The notes beneath the pieces are model-generated. The model was not told the origin of the DNA and did no database searches. It saw only the letters and a list, made by a program, of their open reading frames with translations. DNA of 64,000 nucleotides from Cystobacter fuscus (GTDB lineage: Bacteria; Myxococcota; Myxococcia; Myxococcales; Myxococcaceae): contig NZ_CP022098.1 in NCBI RefSeq assembly GCF_002305875.1, forward strand, positions 10,788,001 to 10,852,000, written 5' to 3'. The position numbers and the translations under genes are program-made. Numbering within the stretch: the stretch's first letter is position 1; each line of letters opens with the position of its first letter. This document shows, in pieces, positions 53,098 through 62,667 of the stretch.

Positions 53098-56000
53098 TCA
53101 GTCGTGCCGCCCCCAGCTGTCGGCCGCGCCCCACACGACGTACCCGGGCATCGCGAAGAACGAGGCCGTGCCGTAGATCTTGTACGCGCCGTTGGAGATT
53201 GCGGCCGACTTGACCTTGTCGACGATGTTGCTCACGCGTGACATCGTCTGGTCGGACACGCCCGCGGCCTTGGCGATGTTCACGCGCTCGCTCCAGGCGC
53301 CGCTGGCCGCGCCAGTGCCAGCGCTCTTGGCGAAGCCGGTGACCGTGCTCTTGGCAAGCCCCTGGTACCAGGGCTGGTGCTGCTGGACATTGGTGAGGAT
53401 CGTCGTCACGTCGCTCGACACCGCGCCCGACACTCCGCCCACGACGGCCTTGGCGCCGATGCGCGCGGCGATGCCGCTGGCCCCCTTCTTGCCGGAGAGC
53501 CCGCCCGTCGCGAGCCCCCCGAGGCCGCTCACGACCCCTGTCGCGAAGCCCGCGGCGGCGCCAATCCCCATGGCCTCGAAGAAGCCCTTGGCCGTGAAGT
53601 CGCGGCCGTGCTGCACGTCGTATTTCAGTCCGGACATCCCGGCGCTCTTGAGCGTGCTCCCCGCGACATTGAGACCGAACTGGGTGAGTTTCGTGGAGAT
53701 GGACGAGGTCGAGCTCGCCGCGCCCTCGGCCACCGAGGCACCCGCGGCCACCTTGGCCGCCGCCTGCGAGCCCGTCGCCGCCGCTCCGGCCGCCGCGCCC
53801 TCCGCTCCAGCCGCCGCGCCCTCCGCTCCGGCCGCCGCGCCCTCCGCCGCGGCCGCCGCGCCCTTCGTCGCGCCTTTCACCGTGCCCTTCACCGCGCCCT
53901 TCGCCACGCGCGTCGCCGCGCTCGATGCGCCGCCGGTGAAAAGCGAAAGCCCGATGCCAATGGCCGTGATCGCCACCATGGCCAAACCGATGCCGATCTG
54001 CGCCCCGACCGAGAGCTCACCGGTGGGGTCGGTGATGCCGAGCGGATTGTTCGCGGCGAAGATGTAGGGGCTCGCGAACTGCCGCTGCGGATCCGGCGTC
54101 ACGAAGCGGCGCAGGACCGGGTCGTACATGCGGGCGCGGAAGTTGTAGAGCCCGACCTCGGCGTCCCACTCCTGCCCCTGGAAGAAGTAGGGCGTGGCCG
54201 CCAGGTCCCCCTCGGCGAGCGTGAGGCCGCCGAAAGGGGCGTACGCGTAGCGGGCCACGAGCGTGGCGCCCTCCACGACCGCCCACACGGACTGGTCCGG
54301 ATCCGGGAGCACGAAGCGCGTGGCCGCGCCCACCAGGGCGAGGAGCCCAGACGGCCCCTGGACGAGCACCGTCCAGGACTCACCATCCCGCCGAGCCACG
54401 GGGACCAGGCCCGCGCCGAAGAAGTAGACGCTGTCGGCGCCGTCGCGGCGGCGCTTGAGCACGCGCTGCTGGCTCCCGCCGTAGGCGAGCCGGAGCGCGC
54501 CGCCGGCCTCGATGCGCGTCGTCATGCTGGTGGCACGGTCGTATCCGAACGTGCGGCCGGCACCCGCCAGGAGCTGGCCGCGCGCGCTCCAGGTGAGCGG
54601 CTGGGCCGGCCCCGACCCGACGGTGAGCGACGCGACACGGTCCGAGCCGCCGACGCACGGGGTGGCCACCACGGTGCCGCTCTCCTCGGCCTCCCAGATG
54701 TTGCCGCTGGGATCGTAGGAGCGGATGGTCATCGTCGTGGCGCCGGCCGCGGTGAGCAGCCGCCGCTGAGCGTCGTAGCCGAAGACCTCATCCTGGCTGG
54801 TGTCCTCGCCGGCGAAGCGCCACCGCACGCCGCGGGTGCGCACGACGCCATCCGCGTCATAGGCGTAGGCGAGCGCGAAGGACTGGTCGCCGGCCGCCGA
54901 CGTGGTCGTCATCGCGGCCACCTGGCCGGGCGAGGTGTAGTCGACGCGCCGGGTCCACGCGCCCTGCCCCAGCACCTCCCGCTGCACCGCGCCGTCCGCG
55001 CTCCAGCCGTAGGCCGCGAGGTCGGCGAGGCCAGCGGCGGTGCCGACGGACACGAGGTGCCCGAGCTCGTCATGGGCGTAGTGGACCGCCGCGAGCGGGG
55101 CTCCCTCGGGGAAATCGACGCGGACCACCTCCGAGAGGTTGTCGTACGTGTAGGCGACCGTGCCGTCGGCGGCCGTGGGCCCGTCGAGTGTCATGCGCAC
55201 CGAGGAGAGGTGCCCGTCGTCGTCGTAGCCGAACACCTCGGTGACCGTGACGTCCCCGTCGTCCCCGGGATTGTTCGCCACCGAGATCCATTTCCTGCCG
55301 ATGAGGGTGGGCTCGTCCCCGTCGCCGTCGTAGCGCATCGTGACCGCGACCGTGGATCCCTCGGTCGGCCAGTCGGGCTGGTTCGCGCGCAGCCGCAGCG
55401 CCGCGGGCTCCCACGCCGCCGAGACGGTGCCCTCCTCCACCATGCGCCCGAGCGCGTCGTACTTGTAGTAGACGAACCACTGCTCGCCCGCATCCATCGC
55501 GGGCTGCACGAAGCGCAGCCGCCCGGCCACGTCCGACACGAACCGCGTCTCCCCCGCGTCGGGATCGGCAAGGGACTCGGTGCGCTGGAGGGCGTCCGTG
55601 GTCATCCGCTGTGCGTAGGCGCTCGGGTCCTGCTGCGGCCCGCCCACCAGCGCGTTGGGGAGCGCGGTCTGGAGCGTGGCCGCGGGCCCGGACGCGCCCG
55701 CCGTGTAGGTCCGGTTGCCCGAAGTGCGCGAGACCTCCTCCCCCACGCTCGACACGTAGGTGCTCGTCACGGTCTGCGTGAGCTGGTCGGTCAGGCGCAC
55801 GGACCGCGTCTGGACCGGGCTCGTGAGCGTGTCCTGGAAGTACTGGCCGGCCGGGAGGCTCCCCGCCGCGTTCGCGCCGAAACGCAGCCGCGTGGTCTGG
55901 CGCTGCTCCTCGGGCACCGAGAGGTCGATCGCATAGGGCTTGCCAGGGCTGCCCTGCTCGATGGACTGCTGCCGGGGCGAGGCCTCGTAGCGCGTGCCCT

Positions 56001-59000
56001 GGTAGGGGTAGCCCTGGTCGTCCGAGCGAATGATGCCGTCCTCGGTCTGCCCCCGGTAGTAGTCGGCGACGTCGCCCTTCAGTTCCCAGGTGGTGGAGAG
56101 ATTCGCGAGGAAGTCCTCCACGTCCACGAAGCCGGGCCGGTATTGGAAGACGGGCTGGTGCTGGCCGGAGCCGAACGAGCCGGGGGCGCCCTTCGTCGTC
56201 ACGAGCTGGCGGTCGAGCGCGTCGTAGACGAGGCCGACCACGAGGCTGTCGGCGCCCTGGAGCTGCTGCACCTGACGCTGTCGGCCGGTGGCGTCGTTGT
56301 AGGACACGCCGACGCGGACGCCCTCGACGACGGAGAGATTACGGATGGCGCCCTCCCCGGCGAGCGTGATGGACACGGTGTCCCCGACAGGACGGACCGC
56401 CTGACTGTAGAGGAGCTGGCCTCCGGCGAAGAAGAGCACGACGCCATCGCCGACGACGAGGAGCCAGTGCTGCTCGAGGGGGGGCGTGGCCAACGCCGTC
56501 CAGGCCCCGCCCGCCTGGGACGCGGTCCAGCCGCCATCCCAGCGGACCGTCACGTTGCCCACGGACACGGATGCGACCACGTCGCGCGCCTGGAGCTCGA
56601 AGTAGACCGCGCGGGTTCCCTCCGCGGTGCCTCGCCAGGTGACCGACCCCGCGGTGGCTCCCGTGTGCACGAGGGCGCCGTCCCCGGCCGCCCACCCGGC
56701 GGACGCGTCCCAGCGCTCGCGCCAGCAGTCGCCGTCACGGAAGGTCTCGAGCACACCGCCGATGGCGGGGTGCAGGGTGACCTCGGCGTTGGGGCTCATG
56801 GGCGAGAAGACGCCGTCGTTGCCCCGGCGCGACAAGAAGCTCTGGGAGAGCTCCTTGATCTCCCCGGAGGCACCCACCGAGACGGTCGGCTGGAAGGAGC
56901 GGTCATAGTACGTGCGCGTGGTGCGGCCGCTCGCGTCCTGGGTGGACGTGACCTGCTGGCTCGGCTCGTCGAAGGTACGGCTCACGAGGCTGTTGGCCAG
57001 GGGGCCCACCAGCACGCTGTCGATGGTCACCGGGCTGGCGGTGGTGTTCGTGATCGACAAGGCGAGCGCCACCGACGCCTCCGTGGCGGCGGAGCGGGGC
57101 GCGAGTGGGGCACTGCTGGTCACGCGCGTCCTCGGCCGGCGAGGACGGGCGGCGAGGCGGGCGCGGCGGGCCGCGGAGCGCCGATCGGGCGCGGGAACGG
57201 CGCCCCCGAGTACCTGGGGGCCGCCGAGCGGAACGGGCACGGTGACGTAGCGCCACGCGCCGTCCGTGGCGGGCAGCGGCACGAAGATCGGCGTGGCGGC
57301 CACGCCGTCGACGGTGACGGTCGCGGAGATGCCGGTGGTGGCGTCGGCGGAGAAGCCGGCCGGTGTCCGCACCCACACTCCGACGAGGTACGTGCCCTCG
57401 GGCGCCTCGGGCGCCACCGTCACGGAGAGGGAGGCGTTGGCGCCGCCGGGCAGCCGGGCCGCGCGGATGCCCGTGCGCGCGTCGTCCGCGTCATACTCCA
57501 CGCCGGAGAGCGTCCAGCGGGAGGTGTCCTCGTAGGGCTGGAAGCCGAGGAAGGCGAGCCCGCCGAATGGCACGTTGGACGAGCGTGCCACGGCGAACTC
57601 GCAGTGGGTGCTGTAGATCGTGGCGGTCGGCACGCCGAGGCCGTCCACGCTCTCCTGCTCCTGGCCATAGGCCGTGCGCTCCGTGGTGCGCGCCGCGAGG
57701 GCCCAGCCGGCCGGGTTGTCTCCCGGTACGTAGGCGGCGAACGGGAACGCCACGTCCGCCGCGTCGAGGAGGCCGAAGCTCGCCTCGGCCACTGCGACGA
57801 GCACACCCTCGGCGCTCGGCCAGCCGGCATAGGTCGTCGCCATGACCTGCACGGGGACCGTGCCCGTGTCGGTCGTGACCGTGTGGGTCTCCTGCGCGGG
57901 GTCGGTGAGCGCGTGGATCGCGGCCAGGCCGGCATCGACCGCGACGCCCTGGAGCGTGGTTCGCACGAACGTCTGCGCCTGGCCCCCGCCCCCGTACTGC
58001 CGGAGCGAGACGGTCACCGGCTGGCCAGTCGCGGAGCCGGGCGAGCCGTCCGGTACGTACACGGTGGTCTTCGTGTTGGTGACACCGTTGATGACCTGCG
58101 TGTCCACCGTCTGCACCACCCAACCGCCGCGGAGCACGACGGTCTCGGGCTCGAGGACGTCGGAGGCGACCTGTTGGTAGACGACCCAGGTGGCCCCGGT
58201 GCTCTCGAGCAGTACGCCGTCGCGGTCGCGCGTCTCCGTGCGCAGCAGGAGGCCGTCGAGCATGTCGTAATAGTTGGCGCCGGTCTGATCCGCCATGCCG
58301 TTGAGGTAGGTGCTGTCCACCCACCCGTTCACGGGGTTCGCCGCATCCGCTGTTCCCGAGCAGGTGCGGGCGGAGAAGTACTTCACGATGTTGCCCAGGG
58401 GGTCGCAGCCCGCGGTGCCCGTGTCGAAGACGTAGCGCGTCGGGATCTCGTCCTGATAGCCGTCGGTCACGTCGAGGCCGGTGACCGCGTAGTGCGCGAT
58501 GGGACCGGCGAAGGCGTCCCCGGCGTACTGGTGGAGGTACACCGTCGTCGCCGCGTCGAAGCCGACGGCGTCCTGGGGATAGGTGGCGAAAAGCTGCGGC
58601 CCCTTGGGCGAGGTGCCCGGGGCAGTCCCTCTGACCATCTTCTCCTCGAGGAACGGCTCGGGCTTGCCCACCTGCCCGTTTCGCAGCACGACCGCCTCGA
58701 CCCGCTGCGACGAGCTCCCTTTCTTGGCGGTGAACGCCAGGAAGGTCGGCCCCTCGTCCACGAGCGACTCGGAGTCGAAGTCGTGGCCCTCCGCGCTCAC
58801 GACGGCCTCCAGGTTGGCGGACGCCGGCGCGGTCACGACGGCCCCCCAGTCCGACGCGATGCCACGGAAGTACACGTACGGGCCGACGACCGCCCAGTCG
58901 GCACCGCCGCTCGTGGGCCAGTTCTTCGTTTGATTATCCTGGGCCGGCAGTGATTGGCCCAACGCGGCCGGGGTCGGCCTCCAACCCGTCGTCGGGTCAT

Positions 59001-61548
59001 AGGCCATCACCCGCCCGACGGCCTTGCCGACGCCACTGGTGGGAGCGATGACCTGGAGGGCGTAGTCGGGCCCGAACGCGTAGCGCTGGGCGCGATCCGC
59101 GTCGGGCATGCCCGGGTTGAGCGCCGTGCTCACCGCCCACGCCGCGCCATCGAAGCGCGCGAGGTTGCCGTTGATGGCGACGAGCGTGTCGTCGATCACC
59201 TGCGGAATCCACGGGGTGGGCTGGTTGCGCTGCCCGAAGTTGTCGGTGAACTTGCCGAGCTCGTGGACCTCGAGCGCGTAGGCCGCCGTCCACTGTGCCA
59301 CCCAGACGCGGTAGGTGTTCTGCTGCGCATTGCTCGAGGTCAGGTTGGACACCGTCACGAGCGAGGCGCCCGGCACGAGGGCGACACTGTTCAGGTTCAC
59401 CGTCGAAAGATTGGGGAGCGTGGTCGGGGGCCCGGACTTCCATACGAGCAGACTGTCCAGCCAGCGGAGTGCCAGCTTGCCGTCGAGATCCAACGTGGCG
59501 AGGTACTCCCCCGCGCCCGCGATCCATGTGTAGCGGGGGGTCGTGATCGTCTCGCGCGTCCACGTCCGCGTGGTCCATCGCCAGGTGAGCAGCTCGTAAC
59601 TGCCGGACAGGGTCTTGCTGCTCATCCGGGCCACGGCGAGCCAGGTGGTGCCGCCCACGAAGGTCGTGGCGACGCCGGTCGTCGGCAACGTGAGGGTGGG
59701 GACGTTCTTCGCGGTGGTGACCCCGTCGATGGTGGCGCTGCGCCACTGGCCGGGCCGCGCCACGTCACGGTCGAAGACGTAGACGGCGCGCTCCGACGGG
59801 GTGGTGCGCGTGAAGGTGAGCGCGAAGAAGTCCTGGTTGGCGACGGCCTCAAGGCTGTTGAGATCGAGGCCGAGCGTGTCGAGGAGGGCGTCGTCCGGGT
59901 CGAGCTGCCATGTGAGCCACGAGCCCCCCCAGGTCCAGACCTGGAGTGAGAGCCGGCCATTCGCCTGGTTGTAGTACGTGACGACCGCGTAGTCCGGGCC
60001 ATAGTAGACGCGCGGTGAGCCGCTGCCGACGGCGTCCGGCCGCTTCACCTCCGCGCGCCGTTCGCACCGCGTGAGCTCCTGGCGGGTATAGCCATAGGTG
60101 GCGGTGCCGCCCTCCGGAGAGGTGAGGGTCGCGAGGGCCCCGGGCTGGCCGCCCTCCGCCGCGGCGTCGAGGTAGTAGCCGAGCACGAGGCCGGGGCTCG
60201 CCACGCCGTCCTGGTCGAACTGGGTGATGCCGGTGAGGAAGCGCTTGAACGTGTCTCCCCGGAGGGGGCCCGTGGCCTCGGTGACGTTGGCCACCTCGCG
60301 CTCCCGGCCGGATGCGTCCGGCCGCGGATCGTAGCTGAAGCGGAAGGTGAAGAGCGTGGAGCCGTCGGCCGCCCGGAGGGTGATCTCGTCGAGGAAGCGC
60401 GTCTCGTAGCGATCCTGCCATGCACCGGGGGCGTCGCTGGGGACGGCGCGGTGCGGGTCCGCGTACTCGCGCGGGGCCGTCTCCCCGGCGCTCCACAGCT
60501 TGTCGCCGTAGTCGAGCGTGACGGTGCGGCCGAACACGTCGGTGATGCGGGTCAGGTACACGGCCTTGGTGTACGGCAGTCCGCCGGCGCCCACACGCTG
60601 CTCACAGCCGCGGATCAGACCGTCGGTCCGCTCGAAGCCGTTGTAGGCATAGGTGACGGAGCTCCCGAATCGGTCCGTGACGCGGCCGAGGTACCAGGCG
60701 CGCGCCACCTGGACCTGCCCCTCGGTCCTCATCGAGGCGCCGCTCCAGATCGGCTCTCCGTTGCTTCCCTTCCACCACACCGACCACACCACCGTCTCGT
60801 TCACGCTGCGCGCGCCGGCCGCATCCCGCGTGACACCGCCGCCGAACGATCGCCGCACCGCCGAGTCATTCGTGACCACCCAACGCTCGTAGCGGGGGTA
60901 GTACTGGATCTTCCAGAACTGGTAGTTCTGGAGCTGGTACGCCTCGCCGCCGTCCTTCGCCAGCAGCCGCTCTCCCACCTCGAGCGTGTAGAGCAGCTCG
61001 TGGGTGTCGTCGACGAGCTCCCAGGTACCATGGCCGCCCCGCGCGATGGCGTCCGCCGACAGGAGGAGCCCGTGCGCGTGGAACTCCTCGACGAGCGCGG
61101 CGGGGACGGGCTTCCCGTCGGCCAGGCCGCCCGCGAGGGCCGCGTCGGAGGAGAAGAGGCGGGGTGCCCACGGCTGGCGAACCAGCGTGTTGGGCACTCC
61201 GTTCTCGTAGAGCGCGTACTGCCGCGTGCCCGGCACTGGCGAGCCCGAGGACACCGCCTCGATCCACGTGAGGGGAAGGCTCCAGCCGAGGCCGACCACC
61301 CCCGTTGGCGCCTCGCGGTTCCACGTCGTCGCCTCGCGGAACACGTTGGATTGGTACTGGAGTGACAACGTCACGTCGAGACCGTTGTCCTGGGAACGCC
61401 CCGGGAGGGTGAACAGGCTCTGGGTGAGGTTCACGTCCCCGCGGAACAGGTTGACGGAGCTCGACAGGTTTCCGACGGAGCTGTCGTCCATCTGGAACGT
61501 GCGGATGGCGGGGGGCTGGCTTTGCGACGGGGGGTTGGACGACGACAT
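53098..61548 (-). CDS. Giant RHS repeat protein with C-terminal toxin-like domain
   Basis: 2816 residues from ATG 61548 (GAGG six bases upstream; the 63 residues to 61737 are unlike protein). The N-terminal region has VNLFRGDVNLTQSLFTLPG, YQSNVFRE and GLGWSLPLTWIEA, a TcB/SpvB-like start. YD repeats run from about residue 1700, for example YDALDRQLVTTKG, YKYDALGRMVEEG and YAYDADGVVRTRG. The core ends with YNFRARMYDPVLRRFVTPDP and DPTGEL at residues 2507-2512. The 304-residue tail has a hydrophobic helix (IGIGLAMVAITAIGIGLSLF), an Ala/Gly-rich repeat and a unique end. No Tc-A, Tc-B or VgrG partner is encoded nearby. Possibly exported or polymorphic toxin-like; no immunity gene recognised. Confidence 0.8.
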   Translation of the reverse strand: MSSSNPPSQSQPPAIRTFQMDDSSVGNLSSSVNLFRGDVNLTQSLFTLPGRSQDNGLDVTLSLQYQSNVFREATTWNREAPTGVVGLGWSLPLTWIEAVSSGSPVPGTRQYALYENGVPNTLVRQPWAPRLFSSDAALAGGLADGKPVPAALVEEFHAHGLLLSADAIARGGHGTWELVDDTHELLYTLEVGERLLAKDGGEAYQLQNYQFWKIQYYPRYERWVVTNDSAVRRSFGGGVTRDAAGARSVNETVVWSVWWKGSNGEPIWSGASMRTEGQVQVARAWYLGRVTDRFGSSVTYAYNGFERTDGLIRGCEQRVGAGGLPYTKAVYLTRITDVFGRTVTLDYGDKLWSAGETAPREYADPHRAVPSDAPGAWQDRYETRFLDEITLRAADGSTLFTFRFSYDPRPDASGREREVANVTEATGPLRGDTFKRFLTGITQFDQDGVASPGLVLGYYLDAAAEGGQPGALATLTSPEGGTATYGYTRQELTRCERRAEVKRPDAVGSGSPRVYYGPDYAVVTYYNQANGRLSLQVWTWGGSWLTWQLDPDDALLDTLGLDLNSLEAVANQDFFALTFTRTTPSERAVYVFDRDVARPGQWRSATIDGVTTAKNVPTLTLPTTGVATTFVGGTTWLAVARMSSKTLSGSYELLTWRWTTRTWTRETITTPRYTWIAGAGEYLATLDLDGKLALRWLDSLLVWKSGPPTTLPNLSTVNLNSVALVPGASLVTVSNLTSSNAQQNTYRVWVAQWTAAYALEVHELGKFTDNFGQRNQPTPWIPQVIDDTLVAINGNLARFDGAAWAVSTALNPGMPDADRAQRYAFGPDYALQVIAPTSGVGKAVGRVMAYDPTTGWRPTPAALGQSLPAQDNQTKNWPTSGGADWAVVGPYVYFRGIASDWGAVVTAPASANLEAVVSAEGHDFDSESLVDEGPTFLAFTAKKGSSSQRVEAVVLRNGQVGKPEPFLEEKMVRGTAPGTSPKGPQLFATYPQDAVGFDAATTVYLHQYAGDAFAGPIAHYAVTGLDVTDGYQDEIPTRYVFDTGTAGCDPLGNIVKYFSARTCSGTADAANPVNGWVDSTYLNGMADQTGANYYDMLDGLLLRTETRDRDGVLLESTGATWVVYQQVASDVLEPETVVLRGGWVVQTVDTQVINGVTNTKTTVYVPDGSPGSATGQPVTVSLRQYGGGGQAQTFVRTTLQGVAVDAGLAAIHALTDPAQETHTVTTDTGTVPVQVMATTYAGWPSAEGVLVAVAEASFGLLDAADVAFPFAAYVPGDNPAGWALAARTTERTAYGQEQESVDGLGVPTATIYSTHCEFAVARSSNVPFGGLAFLGFQPYEDTSRWTLSGVEYDADDARTGIRAARLPGGANASLSVTVAPEAPEGTYLVGVWVRTPAGFSADATTGISATVTVDGVAATPIFVPLPATDGAWRYVTVPVPLGGPQVLGGAVPAPDRRSAARRARLAARPRRPRTRVTSSAPLAPRSAATEASVALALSITNTTASPVTIDSVLVGPLANSLVSRTFDEPSQQVTSTQDASGRTTRTYYDRSFQPTVSVGASGEIKELSQSFLSRRGNDGVFSPMSPNAEVTLHPAIGGVLETFRDGDCWRERWDASAGWAAGDGALVHTGATAGSVTWRGTAEGTRAVYFELQARDVVASVSVGNVTVRWDGGWTASQAGGAWTALATPPLEQHWLLVVGDGVVLFFAGGQLLYSQAVRPVGDTVSITLAGEGAIRNLSVVEGVRVGVSYNDATGRQRQVQQLQGADSLVVGLVYDALDRQLVTTKGAPGSFGSGQHQPVFQYRPGFVDVEDFLANLSTTWELKGDVADYYRGQTEDGIIRSDDQGYPYQGTRYEASPRQQSIEQGSPGKPYAIDLSVPEEQRQTTRLRFGANAAGSLPAGQYFQDTLTSPVQTRSVRLTDQLTQTVTSTYVSSVGEEVSRTSGNRTYTAGASGPAATLQTALPNALVGGPQQDPSAYAQRMTTDALQRTESLADPDAGETRFVSDVAGRLRFVQPAMDAGEQWFVYYKYDALGRMVEEGTVSAAWEPAALRLRANQPDWPTEGSTVAVTMRYDGDGDEPTLIGRKWISVANNPGDDGDVTVTEVFGYDDDGHLSSVRMTLDGPTAADGTVAYTYDNLSEVVRVDFPEGAPLAAVHYAHDELGHLVSVGTAAGLADLAAYGWSADGAVQREVLGQGAWTRRVDYTSPGQVAAMTTTSAAGDQSFALAYAYDADGVVRTRGVRWRFAGEDTSQDEVFGYDAQRRLLTAAGATTMTIRSYDPSGNIWEAEESGTVVATPCVGGSDRVASLTVGSGPAQPLTWSARGQLLAGAGRTFGYDRATSMTTRIEAGGALRLAYGGSQQRVLKRRRDGADSVYFFGAGLVPVARRDGESWTVLVQGPSGLLALVGAATRFVLPDPDQSVWAVVEGATLVARYAYAPFGGLTLAEGDLAATPYFFQGQEWDAEVGLYNFRARMYDPVLRRFVTPDPQRQFASPYIFAANNPLGITDPTGELSVGAQIGIGLAMVAITAIGIGLSLFTGGASSAATRVAKGAVKGTVKGATKGAAAAAEGAAAGAEGAAAGAEGAAAGAAATGSQAAAKVAAGASVAEGAASSTSSISTKLTQFGLNVAGSTLKSAGMSGLKYDVQHGRDFTAKGFFEAMGIGAAAGFATGVVSGLGGLATGGLSGKKGASGIAARIGAKAVVGGVSGAVSSDVTTILTNVQQHQPWYQGLAKSTVTGFAKSAGTGAASGAWSERVNIAKAAGVSDQTMSRVSNIVDKVKSAAISNGAYKIYGTASFFAMPGYVVWGAADSWGRHD
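53788..53871. repeat. Four 21-bp tandem repeats within the RHS gene
   Basis: Units begin at 53788, 53809, 53830 and 53851, each close to GGCCGCCGCGCCCTCCGCTC. They encode the seven-residue repeat AAAGAEG (read on the minus strand) in the C-terminal domain. The first three are nearly identical, the fourth diverged, suggesting recent slippage. Confidence 0.75.
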
Positions 61549-61666
61549 GGTGGGCCTCGAGCGCGAATGGGGTGGGGCCCGCGCGGATGGCACGGGACGG
61601 GAAGAGGGTGCCCCGCGGCGTAGCGGGGCACCGGTCGGGTCCGGCCAGCGGGAACCAGGAGGCCGG

Positions 61667-62539
61667 CTAGTCCTTCGGGACGCCGACGACCAGGAGCGAC
61701 ACCGAGCTGCCGCTCGCCGCGGTCTTCCCGCTGTCATCCCAGATGAAGGCCTTCGGGTCGGTCAGCTGGACGGTAGTCCCCTTGACCTCCCACTTCTCGC
61801 AGCCGCCACCAATCGACCTGACGTGATGGTCCCTGTCGCCGAAGCGCACCTGGTAGTCCTGGAGGAGCACCACCGCATCGGAGAGCGCCTTCCCGAACTC
61901 CACCGAGACGGTGCCGCCGGTCGCCTTCTGCAGGTCGGGCTTGGCGACCGCGTACACCGCGTCCGTGTTGATGTTGGCGGCGAGGAGGCCGGCGTCGAGC
62001 TTCGCCGTCGAGGCCCTGTTGCCCGAGGAGTCGGTCATCGACGCGTCGGCCTTGATGTAGGCCGTGGTGCCGTTCGTGGACACGCCCGTCGTAAGCTCGA
62101 CCGACAGCACGTGGTTATCGTTGCCGTAACTGAGCTCAAACCCGGAGAGGAAGGCGGCGTCGATCGAGAGCGTCGAGCTCGGGAGCGTGATGGCGCCGCT
62201 CTGCGTGCCGGCGGAGATGCCGTTCTCGGAGGCGAGCACGACGTCGCCGTCCGCGTTGTCGACGATCGCGATGCAGCAGACTTCCGCCGAGCTGTCAGCC
62301 ACGTGGATGTTGTTCCCGCTGTCGTCCCGGATCTCCCCGTTGACCTTGACGATGACCTGCGTTGCGCTCGGCTGGTTGGCGGTGAGGGACATCCTGAGGG
62401 TGCGGACGTGGTTGTCGTTGTTGAAGCTCAACCTCCAGTACGCGAGGCCGACCGTATAGCTGAGCACTTTGTGCCCGCTGAAATCGAACGTCACGGACTT
62501 GGAGGGTTGGGTGTGGGCGTGGCGAACAGCGATGGGCAT
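61667..62539 (-). CDS. Uncharacterised triple-repeat protein upstream of RHS gene
   Basis: 290 residues from ATG 62539 (GGAG seven bases upstream; the frame extends to 62626). I do not recognise a family. Three repeats of about 97 residues are visible: each has an F/Y-x-N/D-D-H-V block (FNNDNHV near residue 44, YGNDNHV near 143, FGDRDHHV near 239) and 30-60 residues later a DDSGN or DSSGN block. No signal peptide, few cysteines. It lies 118 bp before the RHS start on the same strand and may be its partner, for example a binding or targeting component. It could also be an independent carbohydrate- or metal-binding protein. Confidence 0.65.
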   Translation of the reverse strand: MPIAVRHAHTQPSKSVTFDFSGHKVLSYTVGLAYWRLSFNNDNHVRTLRMSLTANQPSATQVIVKVNGEIRDDSGNNIHVADSSAEVCCIAIVDNADGDVVLASENGISAGTQSGAITLPSSTLSIDAAFLSGFELSYGNDNHVLSVELTTGVSTNGTTAYIKADASMTDSSGNRASTAKLDAGLLAANINTDAVYAVAKPDLQKATGGTVSVEFGKALSDAVVLLQDYQVRFGDRDHHVRSIGGGCEKWEVKGTTVQLTDPKAFIWDDSGKTAASGSSVSLLVVGVPKD

Positions 62540-62667
62540 GGCTTGGCTCCAGGCCGCCGGGGCGGCGTTGTGAAGGGTGAGTGACGATTTTTCGATCCGG
62601 CTTCTGAAGGGCAGGCGATGAATCACTCGCCCGCGGGTTCGATGCGGCCTTCAGAGAGGCTTTGCGC

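Noticed and set aside
53377-58953. 5.6-kb open frame on the plus strand opposite the RHS gene
   Set aside because: High-GC antisense shadow: Arg/Gly/His-rich translation without domains, fully opposite a well-supported RHS gene.
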